Origin: Gammaproteobacteria bacterium
Lineage (GTDB): Bacteria > Pseudomonadota > Gammaproteobacteria > DSM-16500
Length of the DNA stretch: 32,678 nucleotides
Direction of reading: 5' to 3'
Assembly (NCBI GenBank): GCA_031291255.1
Contig: JARLJN010000195.1
Coordinates: forward strand, 1-32,678
Under the pieces are notes generated by a model. It had not been told where the DNA came from, ran no database searches, and saw nothing but the letters and a program-made list of their open reading frames with translations. Positions 1-8,342 of this stretch are shown one piece after another. The position numbers were made by a program, and so were the translations under genes. How positions within the stretch are numbered: position 1 is the first letter of the stretch; the number at the start of each line of letters is the position of its first letter.

Positions 1-235
1 GACGATAATGATTTGTCCGGGACGACAGCAGTGAAAAGTTATGACGATAATGATTTGTCCGGGACGACAGCAGTGATAAGTTATGACGATAATGATTTGT
101 CCGGGACGACAGCAGTGATAAGTTATGACGATAATGATTTGTCCGAGACGACAACAGTATTAAGACGACGATGATTTGTCCGAGACGACGACGATTTGTC
201 CGGGACGACAACAGTGTTACGACAATGATTTGTGC
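1..235. repeat. 42-bp tandem repeat array, decaying to the right
   Basis: Three near-identical 42-bp units start at 1, 43 and 85 (units 2 and 3 identical, unit 1 one base different). A fourth, diverged unit starts at 127. The core GATTTGTCC recurs at about 10, 52, 94, 136, 173, 193 and 227, so spacing runs 42, 42, 42, 37, 20, 34 and periodicity is lost. The array is cut by the window edge. The plus strand has one open frame from the edge to a TGA at 172-174, reading as a 14-residue Asp-rich repeat (DDNDLSGTTAVISY), because 42 is a multiple of 3. The minus strand is also open in two frames across the perfect units, so coding cannot be decided here. Copies continue past the stop with non-triplet spacing, which favours a nucleotide-level repeat. 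Confidence 0.9.
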
Positions 236-263
236 TAAACGACAAATGAGGCAATTTCACGTT

Positions 264-1478
264 TCAAAATACACCAACTATAAAAAATCCCCAAACGCCA
301 ATAAAGATATGCGAAGAAATCACGCCGACTAAGGTTCTATTCCTGGAATACAACCATCCCCAAAATAATCCTGGCAGTAACGCAATAAAACTAAAGGCTA
401 GCGAAAGGTGCAAGTGGGTTATACTAAAAAATAAATTAGATAAAATGATAGACCAAAATGTTTTATGTTTGCCGCGAAAAAATTCATAAAAAGAACTTTG
501 TAATGCTCCGCGCATAATAAACTCTTGAGCAGGTACAAAAATAATGTAGCCCAATATCAATGCTGTTTTAATTAAATAAGCATGCTCCGGAAATTTTCCA
601 CCAAACCCCAGTTGAAAAAGAGGTTGGCCTATGTAATTAGCTGAGTGATGAATCAATTCCCACTTATAGAACACACAGATAATCGCAAAAATTCCAGTAT
701 AAATAATAGAATCTTTTAACGATGCCTTCCAGCCATGAAATGTAAGCCCGTACAAACTCAATGGATACCCACTTTGCTTAATCATAGCGAAGGTACCCAA
801 TGAGAAGACTACCAACAATGGTATAGTAATGAATGAACTATCAGGTAACTTGCTAGCAAACTGTTGTAATACCTGAATAATCAGCATGTAAATACATAAC
901 GATGCTACTGTATTTATAATTAACCTACCCATTGCATTACGTTCTTTCAAAAGCAGTAATTCTTTTTTTAACCCTTCCACCATTGCTTTATTACTTTCAC
1001 GTATACGCTCTTTCACTGCAGTCGTTAAATTTTTAATGACTATAGAAAAAAGGGGCAACACTGTTTTTCCACCGGTTAGAAAACGATTTAATTTATTTAA
1101 TACTGAATTAAAATCATTTTCTGAAAACGATTTTAATTCTGGAACTGAAATTTCAAACACTACGCAATCGGTCAGCGCAACAATAGAAGCAGAACGTGGA
1201 GCATGATCCAATGCGCTTACCTCACCAATCACTGCACCTTCATATAACGTTGCAATTCTATGAGACTGAGAGCTTGATTCCTGTTTAATGACTTCAACAC
1301 ATCCGTTTTTTAATAAATAAATATTATCATTAATATCATTTTCTTTAATGATAATATCATAGGCAGAAAAGTTTTTTATACTCACCAAGGGCATTATTTT
1401 TAGCAATTGTTTATCAGATAAGCCTACAAATAATTGGCTATTTTTAATAAAATTAAAATTTTCAGATTTTAAATTCAT
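264..1478 (-). CDS. Cyclic-nucleotide-binding domain fused to CPBP (CAAX protease-like) membrane domain, copy 1
   Basis: Predicted inner-membrane protein of 404 residues. The N-terminal ~130 residues form a cNMP-binding (CAP_ED) domain; the phosphate-binding segment keeps the family's Glu and Arg (GEVSALDHAPRSAS). A charged helical linker (KERNAMGRLII) leads into about seven hydrophobic segments with CPBP signatures: QEFIMR in place of EExxxR, FxxxH (FSITH) and a last His (SSHIF). CPBP proteins include CAAX prenyl endopeptidases and bacteriocin-immunity proteins; the substrate here is unknown. The first Glu of EExxxR is Gln, as in the neighbouring paralogue. I chose ATG at 1478 over an upstream TTG (1499) because AGGAA lies 7 nt before it and its ATG overlaps the TGA of the upstream gene (ATGA), implying translational coupling. 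The architecture is clear; the biochemical role is not. Confidence 0.85.
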   Translation of the reverse strand: MNLKSENFNFIKNSQLFVGLSDKQLLKIMPLVSIKNFSAYDIIIKENDINDNIYLLKNGCVEVIKQESSSQSHRIATLYEGAVIGEVSALDHAPRSASIVALTDCVVFEISVPELKSFSENDFNSVLNKLNRFLTGGKTVLPLFSIVIKNLTTAVKERIRESNKAMVEGLKKELLLLKERNAMGRLIINTVASLCIYMLIIQVLQQFASKLPDSSFITIPLLVVFSLGTFAMIKQSGYPLSLYGLTFHGWKASLKDSIIYTGIFAIICVFYKWELIHHSANYIGQPLFQLGFGGKFPEHAYLIKTALILGYIIFVPAQEFIMRGALQSSFYEFFRGKHKTFWSIILSNLFFSITHLHLSLAFSFIALLPGLFWGWLYSRNRTLVGVISSHIFIGVWGFFIVGVF

Positions 1479-2641
1479 AAACTTATTCCTACTATACAAA
1501 ATGCCCAGATAGCAACTAGCAAATGCGACACCGTCACACCGACTAAGGTTTTATGTCGCGCATACAAACCTCCCCAAAATACACCCGAAACAAACACAAC
1601 AAATGCGGTCATTAATGACACGTGCAAATGGGTAATACTAAATAAGAGATTGGAAAGCATTATGGACCAAAATATTTTATGACGAGTTTGTATAAACTCT
1701 TGAAATGAACCTTGCAGCACTCCTCTTACTATAAATTCTTGTATAGGAATAAATAATAAATACAACAAAATAAACATCATATCGTTTGGGTAAAACTCTC
1801 GTATATCAAATAAATCTCTATCAGAAAAATCGGGTGAATAATGAATTAACATCGCTTTATAAAAAACACATATCAATGCAAGAGCAGCCGTAAAATAAAA
1901 TGAATCTTTTATTGATGCCAGACTATCTCGCGTTGTTAAACCATATAAACTCAGATGATATCCATTTTTTTTTATAATAAACCCTATGGATACCATAAAA
2001 ATAAAAATGAAAGGTATCACAACATAATTGAGCGAGGGAATTTTATCAGGTAGATGTATTGCAATTTGAATCAGCCACATATAAAAACATAAAAATGCAA
2101 TAAGCGTAATGATCAAACGCGCCATTGCATTACGTTCTTTATCATGCGCTAACTCTAATTTTAATTTTTCAACGATAGAATCATTACTGTTACGTATACG
2201 TTGACCTACTGTGCGCGCAACATTATCTAAAATAATACTATGGAGAGAGGATTTAGCACCCAATTTAGAAGAAATATTTTGAGCCCCATGCTCAAATAAA
2301 TCATACAGTTTTTTTGCAGAAATAGATAACAACTGACAATGAGTGACTGCCATAACTGAAATTGTTCTAGCTTGCTGCCCTAGTATTTCATATTCACCTA
2401 TGACTGCATTTTTTTTCAATGTCGCCACATGATGCGGCTTGTCACTATTCGCTTCAAATTTTACAACAGCCACTTCACCTTCACGAACGAGATAAACATT
2501 ATCATTGTGTTCGTTTTCTCGAATGATCAATTCACCCGGCATGAAAGCAACTTCTACAGCAAGTTCATCAATTTTTTTTAATTGATCGTCGGTTAATCCT
2601 TGAAATAACTCACTCTCTTTTAAAAAAGCTAGATGATCCAT
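1475..2641 (-). CDS. Cyclic-nucleotide-binding domain fused to CPBP (CAAX protease-like) membrane domain, copy 2
   Basis: Predicted membrane protein of 388 residues and a tandem paralogue of the next gene downstream, with the same order: cNMP-binding domain (about 1-130), helical linker with the shared ERNAMARLII block, then about seven membrane segments. CPBP signatures are QEFIVR, FSITH and a final His (VSHLL). The binding-pocket segment is more diverged than in copy 1 (GEYEILGQQARTIS), so ligand binding may differ or be lost. ATG at 2641 is preferred over GTG 2647 and ATG 2644 because AAGGAG sits 5 nt upstream of it. The stop overlaps the start of copy 1 by ATGA. The gene lies downstream of lolD, separated by an inverted-repeat element; no strong promoter was recognised in the gap. 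Confidence 0.85.
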   Translation of the reverse strand: MDHLAFLKESELFQGLTDDQLKKIDELAVEVAFMPGELIIRENEHNDNVYLVREGEVAVVKFEANSDKPHHVATLKKNAVIGEYEILGQQARTISVMAVTHCQLLSISAKKLYDLFEHGAQNISSKLGAKSSLHSIILDNVARTVGQRIRNSNDSIVEKLKLELAHDKERNAMARLIITLIAFLCFYMWLIQIAIHLPDKIPSLNYVVIPFIFIFMVSIGFIIKKNGYHLSLYGLTTRDSLASIKDSFYFTAALALICVFYKAMLIHYSPDFSDRDLFDIREFYPNDMMFILLYLLFIPIQEFIVRGVLQGSFQEFIQTRHKIFWSIMLSNLLFSITHLHVSLMTAFVVFVSGVFWGGLYARHKTLVGVTVSHLLVAIWAFCIVGISL

Positions 2642-2660
2642 CATCACTCCTTAATTTAAA

Positions 2661-2792
2661 ACCAGAAGTTCCCATAAGAGGGTTAATATATTGTTTCGCA
2701 CTCTAAACAGCACATCCATGTTCTTAAAGATGCCATCCATAGCATCAAATCGTGCTTCACAATATATTAACCCTCTTACGGAAACTTCTGAT
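2661..2792. mobile_element. MITE-like element with 34-bp terminal inverted repeats
   Basis: Arms at 2661-2694 and 2759-2792 are inverted copies with only a few mismatches. The central 31 bases pair as AGAAGTTCCCATAAGAGG... against the complement of 2759-2789. The 64-bp centre holds a further hairpin, GATGC-catccata-GCATC (2730-2746). It has no coding capacity and lies between lolD and the CNB-CPBP pair. The 12-mer GAGGGTTAATAT (2678-2689) and the motif AGTTCCCAT recur in the palindromic region at 7177-7249, suggesting a dispersed family. The transcribed RNA would fold into a long hairpin, so it may act as a terminator or processing site between the two gene pairs. No target-site duplication was verified. 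Confidence 0.7.
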
Positions 2793-2802
2793 TTAGCATA
2801 AT

Positions 2803-3483
2803 CTAAATTAAAACCAACTCCCCATTTTCTATTTTTAACATACGCTGTGTTTGCTCTGCCAAACGTATATCATGTGTCACTATCACTACACTTGTTTGAC
2901 ACGCTTTTTGTAAATCTAAAAATAATTGAAAAACGCGTTCAGCATTTTTAGGATCTAAATTGCCTGTAGGCTCATCAGCCAATATACAAAGTGGATCTAT
3001 CACCAGCGCTCTTGCAATTGCAACGCGTTGGCGTTCACCACCTGACAATTCGCTAATTTTATGTGTGAGTCGTTCTTTCAATCCAACTAATTCTAAAATA
3101 TGTTCTGCTTTAGGCTCTGCCATCTTAGGATCCATATTACCTATCAATAGCGGCATACAGACATTTTCTAATGCCGTAAATTCAGGCAGCAAATGATGGA
3201 ACTGATACACAAAACCTAAATTGCGATTACGCAAATCGCATTTTTCTGTTTCAGATAAAGCTGCAATATTTTTTCCCTTAATCAAAATATTACCGCTGCT
3301 AGGTTTATCTAAACCACCTAACAAATGCATTAACGTACTTTTTCCTGATCCTGAATTTCCGATAACAGCTATCATTTCTCCCGCTTGAACTTGCAAATTA
3401 ACGCCTTGTAACACTTGTATAAGTGCTGCACCGTCAAAATAACTTTTAGATAGATCACGACATTCCAATACTATGTTACTCAT
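2803..3483 (-). CDS. lolD: Lipoprotein-releasing ABC transporter ATP-binding protein LolD
   Basis: Cytoplasmic ATPase of the Lol system, which powers release of outer-membrane lipoproteins from the inner membrane to the carrier LolA. At 226 residues it has the expected length. Visible motifs are Walker A (GNSGSGKST, about 42-50), signature [15 protein letters not shown] (about 145-159), Walker B with DEPTGNLD, and the switch His (VIVTHD). The LolD/MacB-family pattern is unmistakable. ATG at 3483 overlaps the 3' end of lolC by 8 nt, so the two are translationally linked. In E. coli lolE follows lolD; here an inverted-repeat element and the CNB-CPBP genes follow instead. Confidence 0.93.
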   Translation of the reverse strand: MSNIVLECRDLSKSYFDGAALIQVLQGVNLQVQAGEMIAVIGNSGSGKSTLMHLLGGLDKPSSGNILIKGKNIAALSETEKCDLRNRNLGFVYQFHHLLPEFTALENVCMPLLIGNMDPKMAEPKAEHILELVGLKERLTHKISELSGGERQRVAIARALVIDPLCILADEPTGNLDPKNAERVFQLFLDLQKACQTSVVIVTHDIRLAEQTQRMLKIENGELVLI

Positions 3484-4726
3484 AACGCAAGGCCTCCACA
3501 GGTTCTGTGCGGGAAGCCCGCCAAGCCGGATAGATAGTTGCTAATAAACTTAATATCAAGGCTGATAATCCTATTTGGATAATATCCGATGCAAGTAATT
3601 CTGAGGGAAGATAATTGACAAAATAAACGCTGGAAGAAAGAAACTGCACGTGAAAAACATGCTGTATCCAATTTACTATATCTGTTACGTTCCAGGCTAA
3701 TGCAATACCGAGTACCACTCCAAGAAATGTTCCAACGACTCCTATCATGGCACCTTGAACAATAAAAATAGTCATGATGGTTCTAGGTGTCGCCCCTATG
3801 GTTCTTAGAATCGCAATATCTGCTTCTTTCTCATTAACTACCATCACCAAAGTACAAACTAAATTGAAAACAGCAACAGCAATGATGAGCAGTAAAATAA
3901 AAAACATCATGGTTTTTTCTAATTTAACCGCATGAAAAAATGCACCAAACTGCTCTGTCCAATTGGTCACGCGTGCTGTAGAGGTTAATTGATGTGAAAG
4001 TTTCTCAGTAAATTGTGGAGCCATATAAACATCTTTGATATCTACATGCATTGCGGAAACACTCTCGCCCATCGCAAAAAGTTTCTGTGCATCGGTTAAA
4101 TTAATATAAGCAAGCATATTATCAAAACCAAAACCACTTCCTGCTTTGAATATGCCCGTGACAGTAAATCGTTTTGCGCGTGGATTAACACCTGCAGGTG
4201 TAAGTGAAAATTGTGGCGTAATCACGTTAACCTTATCGCCCAATATCACATCTAAACGGTTTGCTAAATCTTCTCCTAACACAATTCCAAAATCACCAGA
4301 GACTAAATCCGATAATTTACCCTGCACCATTTTATCACTGATTTCAGAAATCTTTTTTTCTTGGTCTGGAATGATTCCGCTAATCATAGCAGGTTGAACT
4401 AATCCAGAACTCGTTAATAAAACCTGCCCACTCACAAAAGGCGCTACAGCAGTGACATCAGGAACGTCTCGCAATATTTTTTCTAAGTCTTGCCAATTCA
4501 GAATATAATTTGCAACACTTCCTACAGTAATAGGCGGCACCATACTAAAAACACGGTTTTTAATTTCTCTGTCGAATCCATTCATAACAGACAACACTGT
4601 AATCAAAACAATAACGCCAAGCGCAATCCCCATCATAGACATCAAAGAAATGAATGAAATAAAATGATTACGACGTTTTGCTCGCGTATATCGTAATCCT
4701 ATGAACACGCTTACAGGTCTAAACAT
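3476..4726 (-). CDS. lolC: Lipoprotein-releasing system transmembrane protein (LolC/LolE/LolF type)
   Basis: Inner-membrane permease partner of LolD, 416 residues, the family length. The N-terminus ([18 protein letters not shown], then a hydrophobic segment ending in [10 protein letters not shown]) is diagnostic for LolC/LolE. It is followed by a large periplasmic MacB-like domain (about 50-265) and three C-terminal membrane helices (about 270-295, 315-345, 375-400), ending in the conserved [12 protein letters not shown] tail. Only one such permease gene is present next to lolD, so it may work as a homodimer (the LolF arrangement known in other gammaproteobacteria), or lolE may lie elsewhere. 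The ATG overlaps tatD by 16 nt, continuing the tmk-holB-tatD operon. Confidence 0.9.
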   Translation of the reverse strand: MFRPVSVFIGLRYTRAKRRNHFISFISLMSMMGIALGVIVLITVLSVMNGFDREIKNRVFSMVPPITVGSVANYILNWQDLEKILRDVPDVTAVAPFVSGQVLLTSSGLVQPAMISGIIPDQEKKISEISDKMVQGKLSDLVSGDFGIVLGEDLANRLDVILGDKVNVITPQFSLTPAGVNPRAKRFTVTGIFKAGSGFGFDNMLAYINLTDAQKLFAMGESVSAMHVDIKDVYMAPQFTEKLSHQLTSTARVTNWTEQFGAFFHAVKLEKTMMFFILLLIIAVAVFNLVCTLVMVVNEKEADIAILRTIGATPRTIMTIFIVQGAMIGVVGTFLGVVLGIALAWNVTDIVNWIQHVFHVQFLSSSVYFVNYLPSELLASDIIQIGLSALILSLLATIYPAWRASRTEPVEALRYE

Positions 4727-5502
4727 AATGCCCCTTTAAATAAACTGAAAAAGTTTTTGCTTGTTTGTGTCGCAAGCTCCTCCAACTCTATTCCTCTCAA
4801 TTGCGCAATATATTCTGCAACTTGAAGTACATAAGCTGGTTCATTGGATTTACCACGAAATGGATTAGGTGCTAAATAAGGTGAATCAGTTTCTATTAAT
4901 AATCGATCTAGCGGAATACGCTTTGCAACTTCTTGAATTTCAGTTGCACTTTTAAATGTAACAATGCCAGAAATAGAAATATAAAAATTTAAATCTAATG
5001 CCGCTTTTGCGGTTTCCCAATCTTCAGTGAAGCAATGCATAACGCCACCTAAATCATTCGCATTTTCTTCTTTTAACACTCGCAAGGTATCTGCTTTTGC
5101 TGCACGCGTATGCACAATTAAAGGTTTGTTAATTTCTTTTGCTGCTTGTATATGGGTGCGAAATCGTTGGCGCTGCCATTCTACATCGCCCGTGCTGCGA
5201 AAATAATCCAGCCCTGTTTCACCTATTGCAACAATTTTTTCATCTCGTGCAAGTGAGACTAACTGTTCAACCGTAGGTTCTTGATCGACTATTTCATTTG
5301 GATGCAAACCTACTGATGCACTCACGTTAGGGTATGATTTTGCAATTTTTAAAACGTTAGGAAATTCTGCCAAGGTAATGCATACACACAACATGTGTTT
5401 GACATTTTTTTCTTGTGCAAACGCCAAAGCATGCTCAAGCTTACCTTCATACTTGCTTAGATCTAATTGATCTAAGTGGCAATGTGAGTCAACTAGATAC
5501 AT
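4711..5502 (-). CDS. TatD-family metal-dependent DNase/hydrolase (YcfH-like)
   Basis: A 263-residue amidohydrolase-fold protein of the TatD family, whose members are metal-dependent deoxyribonucleases; the YcfH subgroup travels with holB. The N-terminal HxH metal motif is DSHCHLD (H7, H9). Other family signatures are GETGLDYF, a central His in IVHTRAA, the MHCFTEDW segment and the C-terminal metal Asp in LLIETDSPYLAP followed by FRGKSNEP. Length matches the family. ATG at 5502 overlaps the 3' end of holB by 14 nt. Position directly after holB matches E. coli ycfH, which is why I assign it there rather than to TatD itself. The physiological substrate is not defined by sequence. Confidence 0.9.
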   Translation of the reverse strand: MYLVDSHCHLDQLDLSKYEGKLEHALAFAQEKNVKHMLCVCITLAEFPNVLKIAKSYPNVSASVGLHPNEIVDQEPTVEQLVSLARDEKIVAIGETGLDYFRSTGDVEWQRQRFRTHIQAAKEINKPLIVHTRAAKADTLRVLKEENANDLGGVMHCFTEDWETAKAALDLNFYISISGIVTFKSATEIQEVAKRIPLDRLLIETDSPYLAPNPFRGKSNEPAYVLQVAEYIAQLRGIELEELATQTSKNFFSLFKGALCLDL

Positions 5503-6505
5503 AGTGTGTCCATCGTATGAGTAAATCTTCTAATAATAATTGTTTGTTTAAATTTGCTGATGTAAGCAGAACACCGCGTGTCTGTTGTAAATGCTCTATA
5601 TAGGCGAGTAAATTATTTTTTAATAGTGAAACGCTAATTTTCACTATTTCATTATGATAATCCGAGTTAATCAAGTGCGCAGGATCTTCTGTTAATTTAT
5701 AACGTAACAAATCAGTTAACCAACTTAACAATAAATCCACCATGTTAATCTGATCTTCATTCTGCCATTTCGCAGCTAATTTTACAGGGTCTGAGTGACC
5801 TTGGCTTAACGCATGCAGACCTTGATAAACATCTTTACGCAACCCTAATAAATCTTTTTCTAAAAGTGATAAAGCACGTAATGGCGCTCCATCGGCTAAC
5901 TTTAGTAATAATTGTGTATCTATTTTTTCATTCTTTAATTGTGCCTGCAGCCATTGCACAGCTTGTGTATGAGTCGGTTTTGCAAAAACTATTTTTTGAC
6001 ATCGACTCATGATAGTCGCAGGTAAACGCAAACCTTCATCACTGATTAAAATAAATAAAGTATTATTAACAGGTTCTTCTAAGGATTTTAATAATGCATT
6101 AGCTGCATTCGTGTTCATGGAGGTTGATGGATTGATAACGACTATTCTATATCCGCCTTGTAGCGTTGTTTCATTGACGGATTTAATGATATCTCGAATT
6201 TGATCTACACTAATTTTCTGCCCTGCTTTTTCAGGCTCTATTATAATTAAATCTGGATGTGTGCCAGCATGCAGCAAGTGACAAGCTTGACATGCTCTGC
6301 ACCAATTTCCTAACTCGTTAGGCTGAGAGCATAAAATAGCATTTGCAAAAGCAAGTGCAAATTCCTGCATTCCTATTCCGTCTTGTCCTAAAAACAATAA
6401 TGCATGTGCTAAGCGCTGATTTTGTTTGGCATGCCATAAATGCTGCCAGACTTGTGTCTGCCAGGTAAATATATCCGGGCTTGCTTGAAGAGTCGTATTG
6501 CTCAC
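5489..6505 (-). CDS. holB: DNA polymerase III delta-prime subunit
   Basis: Clamp-loader subunit of the replicative polymerase, 338 residues. It has the RuvB/AAA-like fold with a degenerate P-loop (GQDGIGMQ, no Lys), as expected because delta-prime does not bind ATP. The four-Cys zinc module is C59, C69, C72, C75, followed by the family's AGTHPDLIII stretch. NALLKSLEEP and the SRCQKIVF motif (conserved Ser-Arg-Cys) are further hallmarks. The start is GTG at 6505, inside a GTGA overlap with the stop of tmk. Context tmk-holB-tatD is the standard gammaproteobacterial order. Confidence 0.93.
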   Translation of the reverse strand: MSNTTLQASPDIFTWQTQVWQHLWHAKQNQRLAHALLFLGQDGIGMQEFALAFANAILCSQPNELGNWCRACQACHLLHAGTHPDLIIIEPEKAGQKISVDQIRDIIKSVNETTLQGGYRIVVINPSTSMNTNAANALLKSLEEPVNNTLFILISDEGLRLPATIMSRCQKIVFAKPTHTQAVQWLQAQLKNEKIDTQLLLKLADGAPLRALSLLEKDLLGLRKDVYQGLHALSQGHSDPVKLAAKWQNEDQINMVDLLLSWLTDLLRYKLTEDPAHLINSDYHNEIVKISVSLLKNNLLAYIEHLQQTRGVLLTSANLNKQLLLEDLLIRWTHYVSS

Positions 6506-7149
6506 CTTGTCATCCCAAATAACTTATCTAAAACCGTTTTAATTTGAGCATGCACCACATTTAATGGTTGTGTTGCATCCAACACATAAAATCGTTGCTT
6601 ATCATTTTCCGCTCTCACTAAATAAGCGGCACGCACTCTTTCAAAAAAATCAATTTTCTCCTGCTCTATTCTATCTTGTGATCCTCTATTTTTTGCTCTA
6701 GCCATGCCTAATGCAGCAGGCGCATCTAACAGTATCGTAGCATGAGGCCGCAGGTTATCCATAATCCATTTTTCTAGGGTTGCTATGCGATTAATATCTA
6801 TTTGTCTGCCGCCGCCTTGATATGCATAACTTGCATCAACAAAACGATCACTGACTACCACTTTTCCTTCCCTCAAATGCGGTAAGATAAAATGTTGTAT
6901 ATGCTGAGCACGACTGGCAAACATTAATAATAATTCGGCTTCTGGTGTAATGGTTTCTATCGTATTGGGTGTTAATAAAATCTGTCGAATTTGTTCTGCA
7001 ACACCTGTGCCACCGGGTTCTCGTGTCAGGACAAAATCTTGATGGATATGAGTAAGATATTTTTGAATGAACTTCATGGCTGTTGTTTTACCAACGCCTT
7101 CTATACCTTCAATTGTCAGAAATATACCGGTAGGTGTATCTGTTTGCAT
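6502..7149 (-). CDS. tmk: Thymidylate kinase
   Basis: Phosphorylates dTMP to dTDP with ATP in the dTTP pathway; cytoplasmic. The 215 residues match the family. P-loop EGIEGVGKTT (about 13-22), TREPGGT (dTMP-binding Arg), the DRF signature in VVSDRFVDASYAYQG, and a LID region with Arg residues around RGSQDRIE are visible. ATG at 7149 has AAGGA six bases upstream. It overlaps holB by GTGA and follows mltG across an 83-nt gap that carries a palindromic repeat reaching into the mltG stop. Confidence 0.95.
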   Translation of the reverse strand: MQTDTPTGIFLTIEGIEGVGKTTAMKFIQKYLTHIHQDFVLTREPGGTGVAEQIRQILLTPNTIETITPEAELLLMFASRAQHIQHFILPHLREGKVVVSDRFVDASYAYQGGGRQIDINRIATLEKWIMDNLRPHATILLDAPAALGMARAKNRGSQDRIEQEKIDFFERVRAAYLVRAENDKQRFYVLDATQPLNVVHAQIKTVLDKLFGMTR

Positions 7150-7176
7150 TATGATTCCTTCTACATAACTTTTGTC

Positions 7177-7249
7177 GAGGGTTAATATGAGTTCTGCCGA
7201 GAATCCCGGATTTTCGCAAAGCTCAATCCGGGCTACTTCATGGGAACTC
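7177..7249. repeat. Palindromic repeat (CCCGGATT family) overlapping the mltG stop
   Basis: Nested inverted repeats: outer GAGTTC (7189-7194) with GAACTC (7244-7249), inner CCCGGATT (7205-7212) with AATCCGGG (7225-7232). On the minus strand, 7236 to about 7204 reads GTAGCCCGGATTGAGC... and matches 31590-31619 almost base for base. The mltG stop TAG (7233-7235) and its last residues come from inside the element. The left flank has GAGGGTTAATAT (7177-7188), also present in the MITE-like element at 2678-2689. It could act as an RNA hairpin between mltG and tmk. Confidence 0.8.
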
Positions 7250-8330
7250 TAGCTATCGGATATTCTTTTCTAAACGTTTTAATCAAATACTTCTGTATTA
7301 ATTCAACATTAAAATTGCCAGCAAGATGCACTCTAGATACAGATACAGCAGCATTATGCTGCGACAAGGTGCGAGAGAATTGATGCCCAGAACCATATCC
7401 TTTTGCCACAAAATATAAATAATCATTATTATCAGGCTGCGTAACCGCGTTAATAGATATCAAACTAGGCATAGAAATGGGTGTGGGCGGCAAACCTTTC
7501 ACAACGTAAGTATTGTAAGGGTTATTTTCACGCAAATTCGTTAAGTAAATTTTACCCGTATAACGCGAACCTAAACCATATATAACGGTGGGATCAAATT
7601 GTAATAACATATTTAACCTAAGCCGATTTTCTAATACTCCTGCAATAATAGGCCGCTCTTCGTTTAGTCCTGTTTCTTTTTCAATAATAGATGCAGCAAT
7701 TAACACTTCATAAGATGTTTTAAAAGGTAAATTCGGCGCGCGATGCTGCCATGCAGCATTTAATTTAGTCTGCATCGCATGGTATGCATTTTTTAATAGT
7801 GTTAAATCCGGCGTTCCCAAAACAAAATAATAGGTGTCAGGAAAAAACAAACCTTCTGGATTGGTATACGAGCTGCCTAAACGTTTCATAAGCTCTGCAT
7901 CACTTAAATTCATGCTGGTATGCTTTAGCTCCGCATTATTATTTAAGACTAATCTCATCTGTGCAAAGGTGGAGCCTGGAATAATAGTAAAAGTATGATA
8001 AATCAAACCAGTACCCGTCATTATTTGATTTAAAACGTGTAGTGGTGTCGCGCCATAAGGAAATAAATACTCGCCGGCCTTAAGCTTGTGGATGTTGCCA
8101 TCTAGGCGGACTAATATATTAAAAAGCAAGGAATGAGAAATGAGATGTTGCTTATACAAATCGGTAGAAATGGTTTTATAAGTGGCACCAGGAGCTACGT
8201 TATACTTCACACCCTCTTTTGCATGTATCATTGAGGTATGGGTAAAATCCAGCCAAAATAAACACGTCCCCAAAAAAATAGGAAAAAATAGTCCTAAAAT
8301 GATGAATAAAGCACGTTTAAATGTAGTCAT
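7233..8330 (-). CDS. mltG: Endolytic murein transglycosylase MltG (YceG)
   Basis: Inner-membrane lytic transglycosylase that cleaves nascent glycan strands and is thought to terminate peptidoglycan polymerisation. The 365 residues contain one N-terminal membrane anchor (about 7-28), a LysM-like region (VAPGATYKTISTDL, about 45-100) and the YceG catalytic domain with ASIIEKETG; the catalytic Glu is near 217, matching E218 of E. coli. Substrate-cleft signatures FDPTVIYGLG and NPYNTYVVKGLPPTPI are intact. ATG at 8330 follows fabF by 12 nt, with AGGA unusually close to it. In E. coli pabC lies between fabF and this gene; it is missing here. The 3' end runs into a palindromic repeat. Confidence 0.93.
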   Translation of the reverse strand: MTTFKRALFIILGLFFPIFLGTCLFWLDFTHTSMIHAKEGVKYNVAPGATYKTISTDLYKQHLISHSLLFNILVRLDGNIHKLKAGEYLFPYGATPLHVLNQIMTGTGLIYHTFTIIPGSTFAQMRLVLNNNAELKHTSMNLSDAELMKRLGSSYTNPEGLFFPDTYYFVLGTPDLTLLKNAYHAMQTKLNAAWQHRAPNLPFKTSYEVLIAASIIEKETGLNEERPIIAGVLENRLRLNMLLQFDPTVIYGLGSRYTGKIYLTNLRENNPYNTYVVKGLPPTPISMPSLISINAVTQPDNNDYLYFVAKGYGSGHQFSRTLSQHNAAVSVSRVHLAGNFNVELIQKYLIKTFRKEYPIARVPMK

Positions 8331-8342
8331 ATCCTTTTAGGA

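Noticed and set aside
1..235. CRISPR array
   Set aside because: The repeats are directly adjacent with no unique spacers, and no cas genes are present.
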